DNA of 64,000 nucleotides from Paenibacillus sp. MMS20-IR301 (GCF_032302195.1 NZ_CP135275.1:4898001-4962000); one strand, 5' to 3'; numbered from the stretch's first letter, positions 46,346-55,737 are shown. The notes: generated by a model not told the origin, from the sequence alone. Made by a program: numbers and translations.

Positions 46346-48081
46346 AGATCCAACAGCGCATGGCCTTCCACTTCACGTATCAATTGATTTTTTATGCCCT
46401 GCTTATGGTGGCTATTACTCTGGTTGCCTGCATCTTGTTTTTTCAGAACATGACGAGTAATGAGATACGCCGGAACTTTCCGGTTGGCGTCCTCCAACAG
46501 ATCGCTCAAGAAGCTCATTACAAGCACGGTACGATTCGGATCTCCCCCGAGTGGGACAAGCTCATCGAGGAAAAAGGCATGTGGCTGCAGGTTGTCAGTG
46601 CCGAAGGAGGGGTGATCTACGCCGTCAATACAACTCCGCATCATACGCTGCCGGCCTCCTACTCCATCGCTCAACTGCTCGATATCCAAGAGACACGGAC
46701 GTTTGGGACGTATGCCGTACACACTCAGCTTAATTTTGCTTTCCAAGACCCGCTTCTGTATATGCTGGGCTATCCTAGTCCTGACCTTGACCAGCTCGTT
46801 ACCTGGTTTGATGCCTACGGGCAGCATGGAATCGTGCGTAGCGAAGCGGTTTCCCACCTGGACCGGCGGCTGCGCGAAACCGGCAGCTATCTGCAGGTGA
46901 TCGACCCCGAGAGCCATATCATACAAGGCATCGGCGATGGAGCATACGTGCAGAAGGCGTATCGACAGCTGGATATCCTGGCCATCCAGCAATCGCCCAG
47001 CAACTATGACACGAATATTGTCGCCCATCGGGACAAGCGGAGTGGAATGACGTGGATTCTCTATACACCCCATGCAGCGGGAGTCCCTCTGAAGCATCCT
47101 GTGATGGAAAAAGCAACGCGTGGACTCGTCCGGATTATAGTTCTGATCCTGCTCTTGGCGCTGCCGATTTCCATCTGGCATGGCTACCGCTACGGTCAGC
47201 CGCTGATTCTGTTCGCAGGCTGGTTCGAACGTATGGGCCAGGGACAGTACGACCAGGTACTGACCGCCAAGGACATGCGCAAGGTATTCCGCCGCAACGG
47301 CATGATGCGCATCCGCTACAGGCTTTATAAGGAAGTGATTGAATCCTTCTATCAGATGACTCATCAATTGGCTCAGATCGAGAAGGAACGCGAGAGGCTG
47401 GAAAAGGCGCAAGCGGAGTGGATGTCAGGGATTTCCCACGATCTGCGCACGCCACTGGCCACAATTCAAGGTTATGGGTATATGCTGGAGAGCTTGCCTG
47501 AGCAATGGAGCCAAGAGGAACTGCGCATCATGGGCTCGACGATCCGGGAAAAGGGGGATTATATGCTGGAGCTGATCTCCGACTTCTCATTGATTCATCA
47601 GCTCAAGCAGGGCGATTCTATCATGAAGTTTCGGGAGATCGACTTGGTTGAGCTGGTGCGCTGCTCCGTACTGAAGTACGTCAACGACGCCATGATGTCT
47701 GAGTATCAGTTTCACTATGTTGGGGAGGAGTGTCCCTTGCTGATACAGGCCGATGAAACCTGGCTGATGCGGTTGATGGACAATTTGCTGTCCAACGCCG
47801 TGAAGCATAACCCTCCTGGCGTGATTGTCAACGTCTATGTCGGCAGGATGAACGACAAGGCATGTATACGAGTAATCGATAATGGCAAAGGGATGGACGA
47901 GGAAACGCTGCATCATTTGTTCAACCGCTACTACCGGGGAACGAATTCCGATGAATCGACGGAAGGCTCCGGGCTCGGGATGAGCATCGCCAAAACCATC
48001 GTGGAAGCGCATAGCGGCGAAATCCAGGTAAAATCCAAAGTGTGGCAAGGCACAATAATTGAGATCTTATTGCCCAACTGA
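46342..48081 (+). CDS. Sensor histidine kinase
   Basis: 579 residues, ATG overlapping the regulator's stop (ATGA). The N-terminal membrane helix (~12-35) and a second helix (~255-275, IIVLILLLALPISIW) enclose a ~220-residue extracellular sensor. A HAMP-like linker and coiled-coil are followed by HisKA with SGISHDLRTPLATIQGYG (His ~372), then the ATPase N-box DNLLSNAVKHN, DNGKGMD and GSGLGMSIAKTIVE. Partner of the upstream OmpR regulator. The signal is unknown; its sensor region has no motif I can name. A hairpin at 48078-48122 overlaps the stop. Confidence 0.92.
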   Translation: MKIQQRMAFHFTYQLIFYALLMVAITLVACILFFQNMTSNEIRRNFPVGVLQQIAQEAHYKHGTIRISPEWDKLIEEKGMWLQVVSAEGGVIYAVNTTPHHTLPASYSIAQLLDIQETRTFGTYAVHTQLNFAFQDPLLYMLGYPSPDLDQLVTWFDAYGQHGIVRSEAVSHLDRRLRETGSYLQVIDPESHIIQGIGDGAYVQKAYRQLDILAIQQSPSNYDTNIVAHRDKRSGMTWILYTPHAAGVPLKHPVMEKATRGLVRIIVLILLLALPISIWHGYRYGQPLILFAGWFERMGQGQYDQVLTAKDMRKVFRRNGMMRIRYRLYKEVIESFYQMTHQLAQIEKERERLEKAQAEWMSGISHDLRTPLATIQGYGYMLESLPEQWSQEELRIMGSTIREKGDYMLELISDFSLIHQLKQGDSIMKFREIDLVELVRCSVLKYVNDAMMSEYQFHYVGEECPLLIQADETWLMRLMDNLLSNAVKHNPPGVIVNVYVGRMNDKACIRVIDNGKGMDEETLHHLFNRYYRGTNSDESTEGSGLGMSIAKTIVEAHSGEIQVKSKVWQGTIIEILLPN

Positions 48082-48122
48082 GCGTTTAGCTGGGAACAAT
48101 TATTCCCTGTGTAAGCGCTCAG
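48078..48122 (+). terminator. Terminator-like hairpin at the end of the kinase gene
   Basis: Nested arms CTGAGCG/CGCTCAG and GGGAA/TTCCC enclose AATTATT-like sequence. There is no T-run downstream, so termination is not certain. Confidence 0.5.
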
Positions 48123-48245
48123 CTGAGCAGAATCAGGACACCGCTCTTTCTCCTCTCTAAGGGGAGACTGATCTGTATGCACAACACGATTCGACATGTG
48201 TGGAGTAAGCAGAGTCAACACATACAACACAATTAACGGGAACGC

Positions 48246-48332
48246 CTAAAAAACACCCTCCCGATATACTTCAAACGTACCGAATACAGCAAGTGCAGCC
48301 ATCACGGTAATTAGGAAGCTGCTGATTATCAT
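48246..48332 (-). CDS. 28-residue hydrophobic peptide downstream of the McrC-like gene
   Basis: ATG 48332 to TAG 48246, with GGGAGG 10 bases upstream. Product MIISSFLITVMAALAVFGTF then EVYREGVF: one membrane-spanning segment and a short charged tail. It starts 22 bases after the stop of the McrC-like gene, so it is the last gene of that transcript if real. It resembles small membrane peptides and toxins in general but matches no family I know. The ribosome site is the main support. Confidence 0.4.
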   Translation of the reverse strand: MIISSFLITVMAALAVFGTFEVYREGVF

Positions 48333-48354
48333 AATGATTTGGCCTCCCGTTACT

Positions 48355-50769
48355 TCAAATATTCCTTACCTCCACAACCCTCCCCAGATCCACATACTCC
48401 GCATGATCCAGCTTCACCTTAACTCTGCCCTTGCGGCGCTTCTCGCGCCACTCGCGCAGCGCATCCTCCGTTTCCAGACGGAGTTCGGCAAGCTCCAAGG
48501 CCCGGTCCAAGATATACTTGCTCGTATAGAGCACCGTATAGATCCTTTGTCCTCCCAGTGCGATAGGGGCGGCCAGTTGCTTCCAACCCTCAACAGTAAA
48601 CCGCACATACAACTCTTCCTCGCTACCCGGCCGACAAGGGACTTCCTTAATCTCCTTACGCCGCAGCACCTTCCAGTCCGCTAACTTCCCTACCCAGTGA
48701 ATGCCTGTTTTAGCGGGATCAATGAACTTCTTCCGGGATTGGCACATGGCAATATATTCGATCTGGGTAAGTATCTTCTGGCTGGCCAGATTCTTAAGCG
48801 GCATATGATAAAAAGCTTTCGCTAGCGCCACCCCCACCTGCTCCGGCCCCCGGACAGAACCGACCAGCACATTCTTGCCCGCCAGCTGATCGGCATAATA
48901 TTCCCTCGTCCCGCGTGGACGCGTTGAGCGTTCGTAGGCTTTTTCCGGACTGTCCCGGATAATCTCATCCAGGAATTGCTCCACCAGGCTTGTGGAATTC
49001 GGCAGGAACGGGAAGGCACCGATGTTCAGCAGCTCAATGCTCTTGTAGAAATGGTGGCTCTTATACCGCTCCTCATCCGGATACGGAAACAACACATATG
49101 CCCCAAACATGCTTCGCTCATATTCCCCGGAGCCCTTCTCCTGATACACTATCGCGTCCCGATAACGGTGCATCGTATTGATGTCGTCCTCTTCCGGCCC
49201 CGGCTGTCTATACTTCCTCTGGTAAGGCGTATCTTCATATGCAGGATTCAAGCGGTATTTCGCGTCAAAAACATACTTATACTCCTTGATCTGTCCCGCA
49301 TCCCTCTTCTTCAAGGTGAGCACATTATCCGGGCGCTGGCTCAGCGTCGGGGTCCTATCCGTATCAGGAATCGCATTATAAAAGAGGATGAATTGCTCCC
49401 CGTTCACCGGGTTCTCATAGACCATCTTCGCGCTCTGCGAGCGGTCCAGCGTCACAAAAATCCCGTTCCGGTTCACCCTAATCACATCCTGCTTCACCAG
49501 CTTATACTTCTGCCCCAGCAGCTGATTCAGCTTGAGGAAGCACCAGTATTCATAGAGCTGCGCGACATCCTTCATGGATAGGCGGAACAGGTCAGATTGG
49601 ATCGACAGGCCCTTGAGCAGCATGAGATAACAGCGATAGACCTCGCGGTATCCCGGCGCCATCTGCAGCACCAGCGTAACAGACATCTGCTTCAGCACTC
49701 CGGCCTCACGCAGGAAATCCATTTTAAGCACGCGCTCAATTTGCGTCAGCATCGAATCCAGTCTTTTGATCAGCACAGGATCGGGGGTCCGGCTTGTCTT
49801 CTTCCAGTGAATCTTGAGCTCCTTCAGCTTCCGATGAACCCGTTCCAGCATCCAGCGGATGAACCGGTTCTCGTTCGTATCATAGGCGAGGCGCTTTCGC
49901 GTCTCCATTAAGTGCGTGGCTGCGTAGCTCCGATTACCAATGGTGATGAATCCATGGTTTGGTTCTTCCCTTAATCGTTCAGGATGCTTCGCGAGCTCGC
50001 GGATGTTCTCTCTTCCGGCTTGTTTGACCCGGTTGGCGTCCACCAAACGGCGATCCTGGAGCAGCGCAACATTAGGGTTCTTGTTAATCCGCTCAACTGC
50101 ATCGAGGAGTTGCCCGAATATATGCTGGAGGATCGTAAAAAACTCCGTCAAGCTCTGATGCTGCGTCTCCCGCAGTCCCGTTAACTGGTAGGTCCGGCGC
50201 AAGAAATCAAAAGCCAGATTATAGATCTGCTCATTCACTTCATTCAGAAGGTTCTGGTAATCCAGCTTGTAATCCATCTTCGAGGGATAGATCTCCATCT
50301 CTACCCGCAGCACCGTCTGCCCCTCACACCGAATCTCCCACTCCGTCAGCCCCACCTCATTCCCGAAGTTCAGCACCCCCGCAAGAATCGAATCGCCTAG
50401 AGGCTTAACCGCCTGCCGCAGCAGCACATTATCATGGTAGAAGGACAGCTTACCCGCCGCCTTACTCTGAATCACCAGTTCATACGACTGCGTCTCATAA
50501 AAACAAGGAAAGACAGCCTCCCCCGGCTGCCAATCCACCATCCCGTAAGCTTCAGGGGAAAAGATTTTGATCTGCACATCTCCGAGCCTTTCGGAGCACA
50601 CAAGCCCAAGCTGAGCATTCACCCACGCCTGATCCGGGGAACGATGAAGCTGCAGCGTCTCCACCGTGGGATGGTAGGGCCGCCCCTGCACATATAGCGT
50701 AAAAAGCTCCGTCTCGATACGGAGCAATTCCACCGCCTGATTAAGAGAGCCAGAATGAAGTGAACCCAT
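48355..50769 (-). CDS. McrC-like restriction endonuclease (DUF2357 + PD-(D/E)xK)
   Basis: 804 residues behind GGAGGAAG, starting inside the last 29 bases of the McrB-like gene. The N-terminal ~300 residues fit DUF2357. The later nuclease core includes YKYVFDAKYRLNPAY (D-A-K of the PD-(D/E)xK type, ~500), then YPDEERYKSHHFYKS and LNIGAFPFLPNSTSLVEQFL. DUF2357 nucleases occur with McrB-type AAA+ motors as modification-dependent restriction systems. The C-terminal ~130 residues (QLAAPIALGGQRIY..., RVVEVRNI) form an extra domain; a duplicate of this tail lies at 39299. Acts on DNA; likely loaded by the McrB partner. Confidence 0.85.
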   Translation of the reverse strand: MGSLHSGSLNQAVELLRIETELFTLYVQGRPYHPTVETLQLHRSPDQAWVNAQLGLVCSERLGDVQIKIFSPEAYGMVDWQPGEAVFPCFYETQSYELVIQSKAAGKLSFYHDNVLLRQAVKPLGDSILAGVLNFGNEVGLTEWEIRCEGQTVLRVEMEIYPSKMDYKLDYQNLLNEVNEQIYNLAFDFLRRTYQLTGLRETQHQSLTEFFTILQHIFGQLLDAVERINKNPNVALLQDRRLVDANRVKQAGRENIRELAKHPERLREEPNHGFITIGNRSYAATHLMETRKRLAYDTNENRFIRWMLERVHRKLKELKIHWKKTSRTPDPVLIKRLDSMLTQIERVLKMDFLREAGVLKQMSVTLVLQMAPGYREVYRCYLMLLKGLSIQSDLFRLSMKDVAQLYEYWCFLKLNQLLGQKYKLVKQDVIRVNRNGIFVTLDRSQSAKMVYENPVNGEQFILFYNAIPDTDRTPTLSQRPDNVLTLKKRDAGQIKEYKYVFDAKYRLNPAYEDTPYQRKYRQPGPEEDDINTMHRYRDAIVYQEKGSGEYERSMFGAYVLFPYPDEERYKSHHFYKSIELLNIGAFPFLPNSTSLVEQFLDEIIRDSPEKAYERSTRPRGTREYYADQLAGKNVLVGSVRGPEQVGVALAKAFYHMPLKNLASQKILTQIEYIAMCQSRKKFIDPAKTGIHWVGKLADWKVLRRKEIKEVPCRPGSEEELYVRFTVEGWKQLAAPIALGGQRIYTVLYTSKYILDRALELAELRLETEDALREWREKRRKGRVKVKLDHAEYVDLGRVVEVRNI

Positions 50770-52978
50770 CTTCCTCCAGCCTCCTTAGCATGTAAGCCAA
50801 TTTGCGTGCACTCTGCGTATGCTTAGCGTCAGGCGGATTCTGCCCGGCAGCCCATTTCATATAGAGCCATGAGGCATCCTCCATGAGGTCATCAACTTTT
50901 ACCGTTATACCGGCACTATCCCCTATCGCAACCTTCATTAGGTTAAGCAGCACTCGGCGCACCGAAGAATGACTTCCTTGAATGCGCGGTAGAATCTTTT
51001 GCAGCAATTGCCAATCAAACGCCTTGTCTTCCTCCATCAGGCCATAACGTTCGTTATAAATCATATAGAAGCAAATCGCATCCCGGACCCGGAAGCCCAC
51101 ATGAGCGTGAATGTCCTCCAGCAGCGTATTGATCTGAACCAGCCTGTCCGTTGTGCGGACAACGAGCTCTCGATGAGTATCATAGGCATCCACCAGCTGC
51201 AAATAATCGGAACGGATGAATAGATGGTTCAGCTCTGTTAGCTCAGCGGGATCACCAGCCTCCTGCCCAGTCTCTTGCGGATACTGCTGCAGATTAATGT
51301 AATTGAACTCCAGTGTGTTGGCGCGGTCGAGTACTTTTTTGCTAAAAGGATGCGTCGTCTCGTCCATATTCACTGTCCCGATCAGGAACACATTCTCCGG
51401 GATGCCAAGGCCACCATAGGTTTCTTGATCCTCAGGCGTACCCAGCAAGGTAGGAGAGATAAGGTCCTGCGTCTGAATCTGCCCCTCCCGCCACTCCTGC
51501 GTCTCCAGCACACTCAGCATATCACTGAAATAATGCTCCACCCGGGCCAAATTCATCTCATCCAGGCAGATAAAATAAGGCTTATGCCGATTCTCCGTCT
51601 GCCGCGCATCCACGAACACCTTTGTCATCGGACCCGGCTGGAACCTGCCCGCCAGATCCTTATACCCCAGAAGATCCGCAGGATCACTCCAATCCGGCCG
51701 TACCGGAATCAAGGTATACTGCCCATTATCCCGCGTCGCACCAAGCGCCTCCGCAAACAGCTTCACCAGCCGTGTCTTCCCCGTCCCCGATATCCCCGCA
51801 AGGATAACAAAAGGCTTAGCCTTTAATGAGAGGTAGAAGTTCTCGATCAGATGCTCAGGGAAAAAGAAGCCTTGGCGGCGGATGTGGGATTGGATTTGGT
51901 GGAGGACACCTGTAATTTCCTCATCCTTCAGTGGCTCGGCTTGTTGTGGCAATAGTTCCACTTCCTCATCAAGGGCTTCGTCATCACTGGGAGCGGTCGC
52001 CGATTCCACATATAGACGGTAATCTTCGATTACGTTCTCAAGATCTTGAATGAGCTGCTCATCATTCGGAACGCTTCCCCGCTCGTACTTAATGTAAGCG
52101 ACCGTCGATACCTGATAGTCTTGTCCTAATCCGCTATCCACGAGACGAATGTTCTCATCCTTATTCATATTGATCAGAGCAAGAAGGTCTAGAAGCGCTT
52201 TTTTGCGGTCTCTCAGATAAGCATAGCCGTCTCTGCGCCCCTTCTCTTGAATTGGTTTCGTTACGCCCTGATTAAACGTAAGATACACCGCACTCATGTC
52301 CTCAGCAAACAGATACACAACATATTCCCCATGTTGAGTCGTTTCCGTGATTCGTTTATCCAGAATAGCCAGCCAAGGAACCGTCGCCCAATTCCCTTGT
52401 CCAACCGAGCCTTGAACCTTGTATTGCTCATCTATGAAGGGTAACGCTTTAAGCTCGGAAGGAAGGGTCTGACGAAACAATGTACCCAGAGGATGACCCG
52501 CGAAAATCTCCTGTTTGGCAGAGGAATACTCTGCCAGGATTTTCTCCAAATAACCTTGCAAAGAAAAGCGCTGCAAAGCAGCGTTGTAAGATCGAAGTTC
52601 TTCACTGGCAAGCCGTTCTAACTGCGAAAGCTCCTCTTCCCCAAACTGCCTGTGAATCTGACTATGAAACCCTATCGTGTTATCTTCCGAATTCACAAAC
52701 AAAATATGCGAGAGTGCATTAACAGGGCTGTTAATGATATCCTTCAGCTGGCTTTTGGGAGCTTCTCTCCATAACTCTCGCCCTGGTGGCAGATCTACCC
52801 GGTTCCCTCTGTCCTGTTCGGCGATGAAATAGTTAAGGAATCGCTGCTTAACGCTATCGAACGATACGCGCTCCTTATGAGAGGCTCTTAGCTCTTCGAT
52901 CAAGGATAGGATCAGGACCATCTTATATGATTTTTGCTTGCGCTTGAAAATCTGTGCGATTGTTTCCGGTAATGGCAT
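50741..52978 (-). CDS. McrB-like AAA+ motor with MrcB (DUF3578) DNA-recognition domain
   Basis: 745 residues behind GGAGG. An N-terminal helical region (~1-135) is followed by an MrcB/DUF3578-like domain (~145-320: ILAEYSSAKQEIFAGHPLG, WATVPWLAILD, GVYLTFNQG-like core). The AAA+ domain has Walker A GISGTGKTRLV (~393), Walker B FICLDEMNLARVEHYFSD (~468) and the McrB signature GTVNMDETTHPFSKKVLDRA (~534), with a GTP-type NxxD pattern. It hydrolyses nucleotide and drives the McrC-like nuclease, whose gene overlaps by 29 bases. First gene of its transcript; preceded by cassette copy 2. Confidence 0.9.
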   Translation of the reverse strand: MPLPETIAQIFKRKQKSYKMVLILSLIEELRASHKERVSFDSVKQRFLNYFIAEQDRGNRVDLPPGRELWREAPKSQLKDIINSPVNALSHILFVNSEDNTIGFHSQIHRQFGEEELSQLERLASEELRSYNAALQRFSLQGYLEKILAEYSSAKQEIFAGHPLGTLFRQTLPSELKALPFIDEQYKVQGSVGQGNWATVPWLAILDKRITETTQHGEYVVYLFAEDMSAVYLTFNQGVTKPIQEKGRRDGYAYLRDRKKALLDLLALINMNKDENIRLVDSGLGQDYQVSTVAYIKYERGSVPNDEQLIQDLENVIEDYRLYVESATAPSDDEALDEEVELLPQQAEPLKDEEITGVLHQIQSHIRRQGFFFPEHLIENFYLSLKAKPFVILAGISGTGKTRLVKLFAEALGATRDNGQYTLIPVRPDWSDPADLLGYKDLAGRFQPGPMTKVFVDARQTENRHKPYFICLDEMNLARVEHYFSDMLSVLETQEWREGQIQTQDLISPTLLGTPEDQETYGGLGIPENVFLIGTVNMDETTHPFSKKVLDRANTLEFNYINLQQYPQETGQEAGDPAELTELNHLFIRSDYLQLVDAYDTHRELVVRTTDRLVQINTLLEDIHAHVGFRVRDAICFYMIYNERYGLMEEDKAFDWQLLQKILPRIQGSHSSVRRVLLNLMKVAIGDSAGITVKVDDLMEDASWLYMKWAAGQNPPDAKHTQSARKLAYMLRRLEEDGFTSFWLS

Positions 52979-53047
52979 GGAGTCCTCCAGGATCGTTATT
53001 GATTTTGAAGTCTAGGATTACTTAAGAAGACTTTCAACGGCCTTGTT

Positions 53048-53131
53048 ACAATATATAAGGTAATTCGACAATTTGGGAATGTATTCCTTCCAATCATGCA
53101 AATAAGAAAAAGGACCGTCGCTTGGACAGCC
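53048..53131 (-). promoter_or_regulatory. Terminator-promoter cassette, copy 2
   Basis: The 30-base element at 53048-53077 (ACAATATATAAGG ... TTCGACAATTTGGG) lies 70 bases before the McrB-like start. The hairpin GGCTGTC/GACGGTC with CTTTTTC (53131-53107) ends the Mrr-like gene. Confidence 0.7.
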
Positions 53132-53159
53132 CCATCATATTGTACAAAAACATTTAAAC

Positions 53160-54182
53160 TTATAACGGCCAATATATTTTCCTTAACGGTACTAACGTTC
53201 GTGTCTCTGAATCAAATTGATCATAATATTGCGTGACTAATTCCGCGAGCAAATCCAAGTCTATTAACGATAATGGGATATTCGATCTTTCCGCTTCATA
53301 CTTCGCTTCCTTGGTGAATCCACCAGTCGATACATAGATCCCCCGATCCCCTACCCTTAATCCTCCGGTAAAACTACGTATTTGATTAGATCCCATACGG
53401 CCTTCACGGTGCTTTACTTCCACTATAATTCTGGGTTCTTCCAGTCCTAGACCATCTGGAGATGCAATAATATCTCTTCCTCGGTCGGGCCCATCAGGTG
53501 ATATTCTCGTCCTGTAGCCCATTCCTCTTAGGATGCCAGCAACAAATTTCTGCATTTCTCTCCAGTCTAATTTAATAATCTTGTCCTTTATAAATTCATT
53601 AGACTTCTCAATAACGTCTTCCTTAATCAGATCTAATTCCTCTGCTTGTTCCTCCGTCTCAGCTTTTACAGACTCTATGGGTTGATTCGATGGATTATTT
53701 CCTGCCTGACCAGTTGCCATTTGCTTGAGCAATTCCTTCTGAACATCATTGGGAATAGCTATAATAGTCATAATAGAACCAAGTGTATTTCGGGCACTCG
53801 CTGACAAAACATCCCTGGATACCGTCCCCTCCCAATTCACTCTGCGAATATGGGGCTGATCCGTAATATAATCAGGTTTATATTCATAATTCGAATGAAT
53901 TCTTCCTATGTAATAGAGACGCTCTTCCGGATTATAAGTGATTACAAGATCATCTATTTTAAATTCACTTGCAAAACGAAAAATCTGGCCAGCAGTAATG
54001 TTGATTTTACCATCCTTATATTCAGGATACGTCACCTTCAAAAGCTTCTTCATCTCTTGTAATGTTTTCACTGCATTAATGTTACCTAATTCTTCCCAAC
54101 CAATTGCCACAGCTTGTTTTTCTATAAATTCGTCAATAAGGTATGCTCTTTCCCCTGCTCGTACAAGCCACATATTCCCCAT
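53160..54182 (-). CDS. Mrr-like restriction endonuclease
   Basis: 340 residues; ATG 54182 is preferred over GTG 54191 because GAGGGG lies 8 bases before it, as in copy A. The N-terminal ~110 residues (MWLVRAGERAYLIDEF, AVAIGWEELG, VTYPEYKDGKI, DDLVITYNPEERLYYIGRI) form a PUA/EVE-like recognition domain typical of this subtype. A charged linker (~130-185) follows, then the Mrr catalytic domain with GILRGMGYRTRISPDGPDRG, IIVEVKHR (E-x-K, ~255) and QIRSFTGGLR. Expected to cut foreign or modified DNA. 22 bases downstream of the NERD gene, in one transcript. Confidence 0.9.
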   Translation of the reverse strand: MGNMWLVRAGERAYLIDEFIEKQAVAIGWEELGNINAVKTLQEMKKLLKVTYPEYKDGKINITAGQIFRFASEFKIDDLVITYNPEERLYYIGRIHSNYEYKPDYITDQPHIRRVNWEGTVSRDVLSASARNTLGSIMTIIAIPNDVQKELLKQMATGQAGNNPSNQPIESVKAETEEQAEELDLIKEDVIEKSNEFIKDKIIKLDWREMQKFVAGILRGMGYRTRISPDGPDRGRDIIASPDGLGLEEPRIIVEVKHREGRMGSNQIRSFTGGLRVGDRGIYVSTGGFTKEAKYEAERSNIPLSLIDLDLLAELVTQYYDQFDSETRTLVPLRKIYWPL

Positions 54183-54212
54183 AGTTAACACCCCTCTATA
54201 AAAGTGATGATT

Positions 54213-54905
54213 TCAATAATTCTTGCTCCCTTTAATTCTCTGTACATGAAGCTTACGAATCTCTGCATCTAAAATATTTGCCTGAACCAGATGATCATAT
54301 ATGGTCTGGGCTTGTACTGTAGATATAGGAGGATCAGGTGCTGCCGTCTTCAAGCTAATCAGCTTCCTAGAGATAAACTCACTTAGTTCCACATCATAGA
54401 CAACCAGTTCGTCCGAATGAATCTTCCGCAGCTCAGGATCAATACTGAACCGACACCTCATTGTGAATGAGATCAGGGAGACAAACTTTACTGCCGCTAC
54501 CCCTTTTATCAGACTCTCTATGGCCTTGATATGTCCGTAGTTTTGCTTCAGTGGATTATACATCTTATAACGATTGCTCACTGACCATTGTTGATCCGCC
54601 CGTCCACCTTTAATTTCCCCGATATAGTTTTTCGTCTCAATGACAAATAAGCAATACGGGGAAATAACAATATGATCAATCTGAGCATAGCCTGTTCGGG
54701 ACTTGGGATTAGGGAGCATCAGATCGCTTAACGATTTGCACTCCTTAGGTAACTGATCCAGTTGAATGTTGATTTTATGCTCGCCTAGCTCACCAATTCG
54801 TGTGGAGGCAACCTTTGATTTGGGCTTTGGAGTTTGTGCCTTAGTCGCAGCCTGTGGCGGTTTAGGGTTTGATTTTTGAAAGAGTGCCCTTAGTGCTTTA
54901 AACAT
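54213..54905 (-). CDS. NERD-domain nuclease-related protein
   Basis: 230 residues; ribosome site TGAGG. A Pro/Lys/Gln-rich N-terminus (~10-35) leads into the NERD domain (~35-150): RIGELGEHKINIQLD, LMLPNPKSRTGYAQIDHIVI, FVIETKNYIGEIKGG, with the D and E-x-K of a nuclease-like core present. The C-terminal ~70 residues are helical. NERD domains are thought to be nucleases and often lie near restriction genes. It is the first gene of the NERD-Mrr transcript, 27 bases after cassette copy 3. Its copy A counterpart is reduced to the last ~15 codons. Confidence 0.88.
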   Translation of the reverse strand: MFKALRALFQKSNPKPPQAATKAQTPKPKSKVASTRIGELGEHKINIQLDQLPKECKSLSDLMLPNPKSRTGYAQIDHIVISPYCLFVIETKNYIGEIKGGRADQQWSVSNRYKMYNPLKQNYGHIKAIESLIKGVAAVKFVSLISFTMRCRFSIDPELRKIHSDELVVYDVELSEFISRKLISLKTAAPDPPISTVQAQTIYDHLVQANILDAEIRKLHVQRIKGSKNY

Positions 54906-54931
54906 AGTCCAACCTCATATCATCTGGATTT

Positions 54932-55013
54932 ACAATATGTAAGGTAATTCGACAATATGGGAAGGATTACCTCCCCAAAAACACCAAGAAAAAAGACTGT
55001 CGCATGGACAGCC
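54932..55013 (-). promoter_or_regulatory. Terminator-promoter cassette, copy 3
   Basis: The 30-base element at 54932-54961 (ACAATATGTAAGG ... TTCGACAATATGGG) lies 27 bases before the NERD start. The hairpin GGCTGTC/GACAGTC with TTTTTTC (55013-54989) ends the Spo0E-like gene. Confidence 0.7.
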
Positions 55014-55089
55014 TAATAATAAAGTATGCATTTATCACTCTTTGCTCTGATACTAATGTACTTTTACATCATGTTTCACAGGACATGTC

Positions 55090-55587
55090 TTAGTCCGAGA
55101 GAACTGAAGAGGCAGTACAGGCATTTGCAAGCTGCATACCATCCTTAAGCCCTTGTAGATATAAGCGTTCATAAATAACGGCTTGCTTCAATTGAAGCTT
55201 GTCCTCCCAGTACTCAAACTCTGGCATATGTGCAATGTCCATGGACTCAAATAATGCTTGAAAAGCTTTGCTCTCTTCTTCAAAAGGAAGTCTAGGCTCG
55301 GACTGATACTCGATCTGTGCGGTAACCTCATTCAATCGACTTTGAATCGTCTGTTTAAACCATGCTGGAAAGCTCACCACATCCCCTCCAAGACAGAATT
55401 TCAAACGAAATGAAGCTGTATGTCCACTTTTTTCTTGATACATCTGATTAATAAGTTCATCCACCTTACGACTCTGAGCCTGAACTGCTTCATTGCTGCT
55501 TAGCGGAATCCCCTGCTCCAATGATTTATTTCCGAGTTCATTCAGCTTGCGCTTCTCCTCCTCATAATTATGCGTAAGATGTTGCAT
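55090..55587 (-). CDS. Spo0E-like protein with C-terminal extension (intact copy B)
   Basis: 165 residues; ribosome site AAGGAGAGG. The N-terminal ~60 residues (EEEKRKLNELGNKSLEQG, QSRKVDELINQMYQEK) have the Spo0E-type helix-loop-helix. The remaining ~105 residues (FPAWFKQTIQSRLNEV, PFEEESKAFQALFES, FEYWEDKLQLKQAVIYERLY, LKDGMQLANAC) are helical and not part of the usual 50-85 residue Spo0E phosphatase. It sits between the XRE regulator (divergent) and the NERD gene, and is closed by a terminator, so it forms its own transcript. Phosphatase activity is unproven. It may be a module-specific regulator rather than a sporulation protein. Confidence 0.65.
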   Translation of the reverse strand: MQHLTHNYEEEKRKLNELGNKSLEQGIPLSSNEAVQAQSRKVDELINQMYQEKSGHTASFRLKFCLGGDVVSFPAWFKQTIQSRLNEVTAQIEYQSEPRLPFEEESKAFQALFESMDIAHMPEFEYWEDKLQLKQAVIYERLYLQGLKDGMQLANACTASSVLSD

Positions 55588-55636
55588 CGCACCCTCTCCT
55601 TCCTGGGAAAGCTATATCTGTAGACGATGTACAGAA

Positions 55637-55688
55637 TTTTAATGCGTTTATCGGTTTATTTCATTTTAATTCGATATTCGCATTAAAA
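55637..55688 (+). promoter_or_regulatory. Operator-like inverted repeat upstream of XRE copy B
   Basis: TTTTAATGCG (55637-55646) and CGCATTAAAA (55679-55688) are exact complements separated by 32 bases, between the divergent Spo0E-like and XRE genes. They differ entirely from the palindromes at the equivalent place in copy A. Confidence 0.6.
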
Positions 55689-55737
55689 CAACACTTACCT
55701 CGCATACAATTTGGTTAAATTGTGAGGTGACACGGAA

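Noticed and set aside
46312..47412. 366-codon minus-strand frame opposite the sensor kinase
   Set aside because: The plus-strand frame has complete HisKA and ATPase motifs; the opposite frame has none and no ribosome site.
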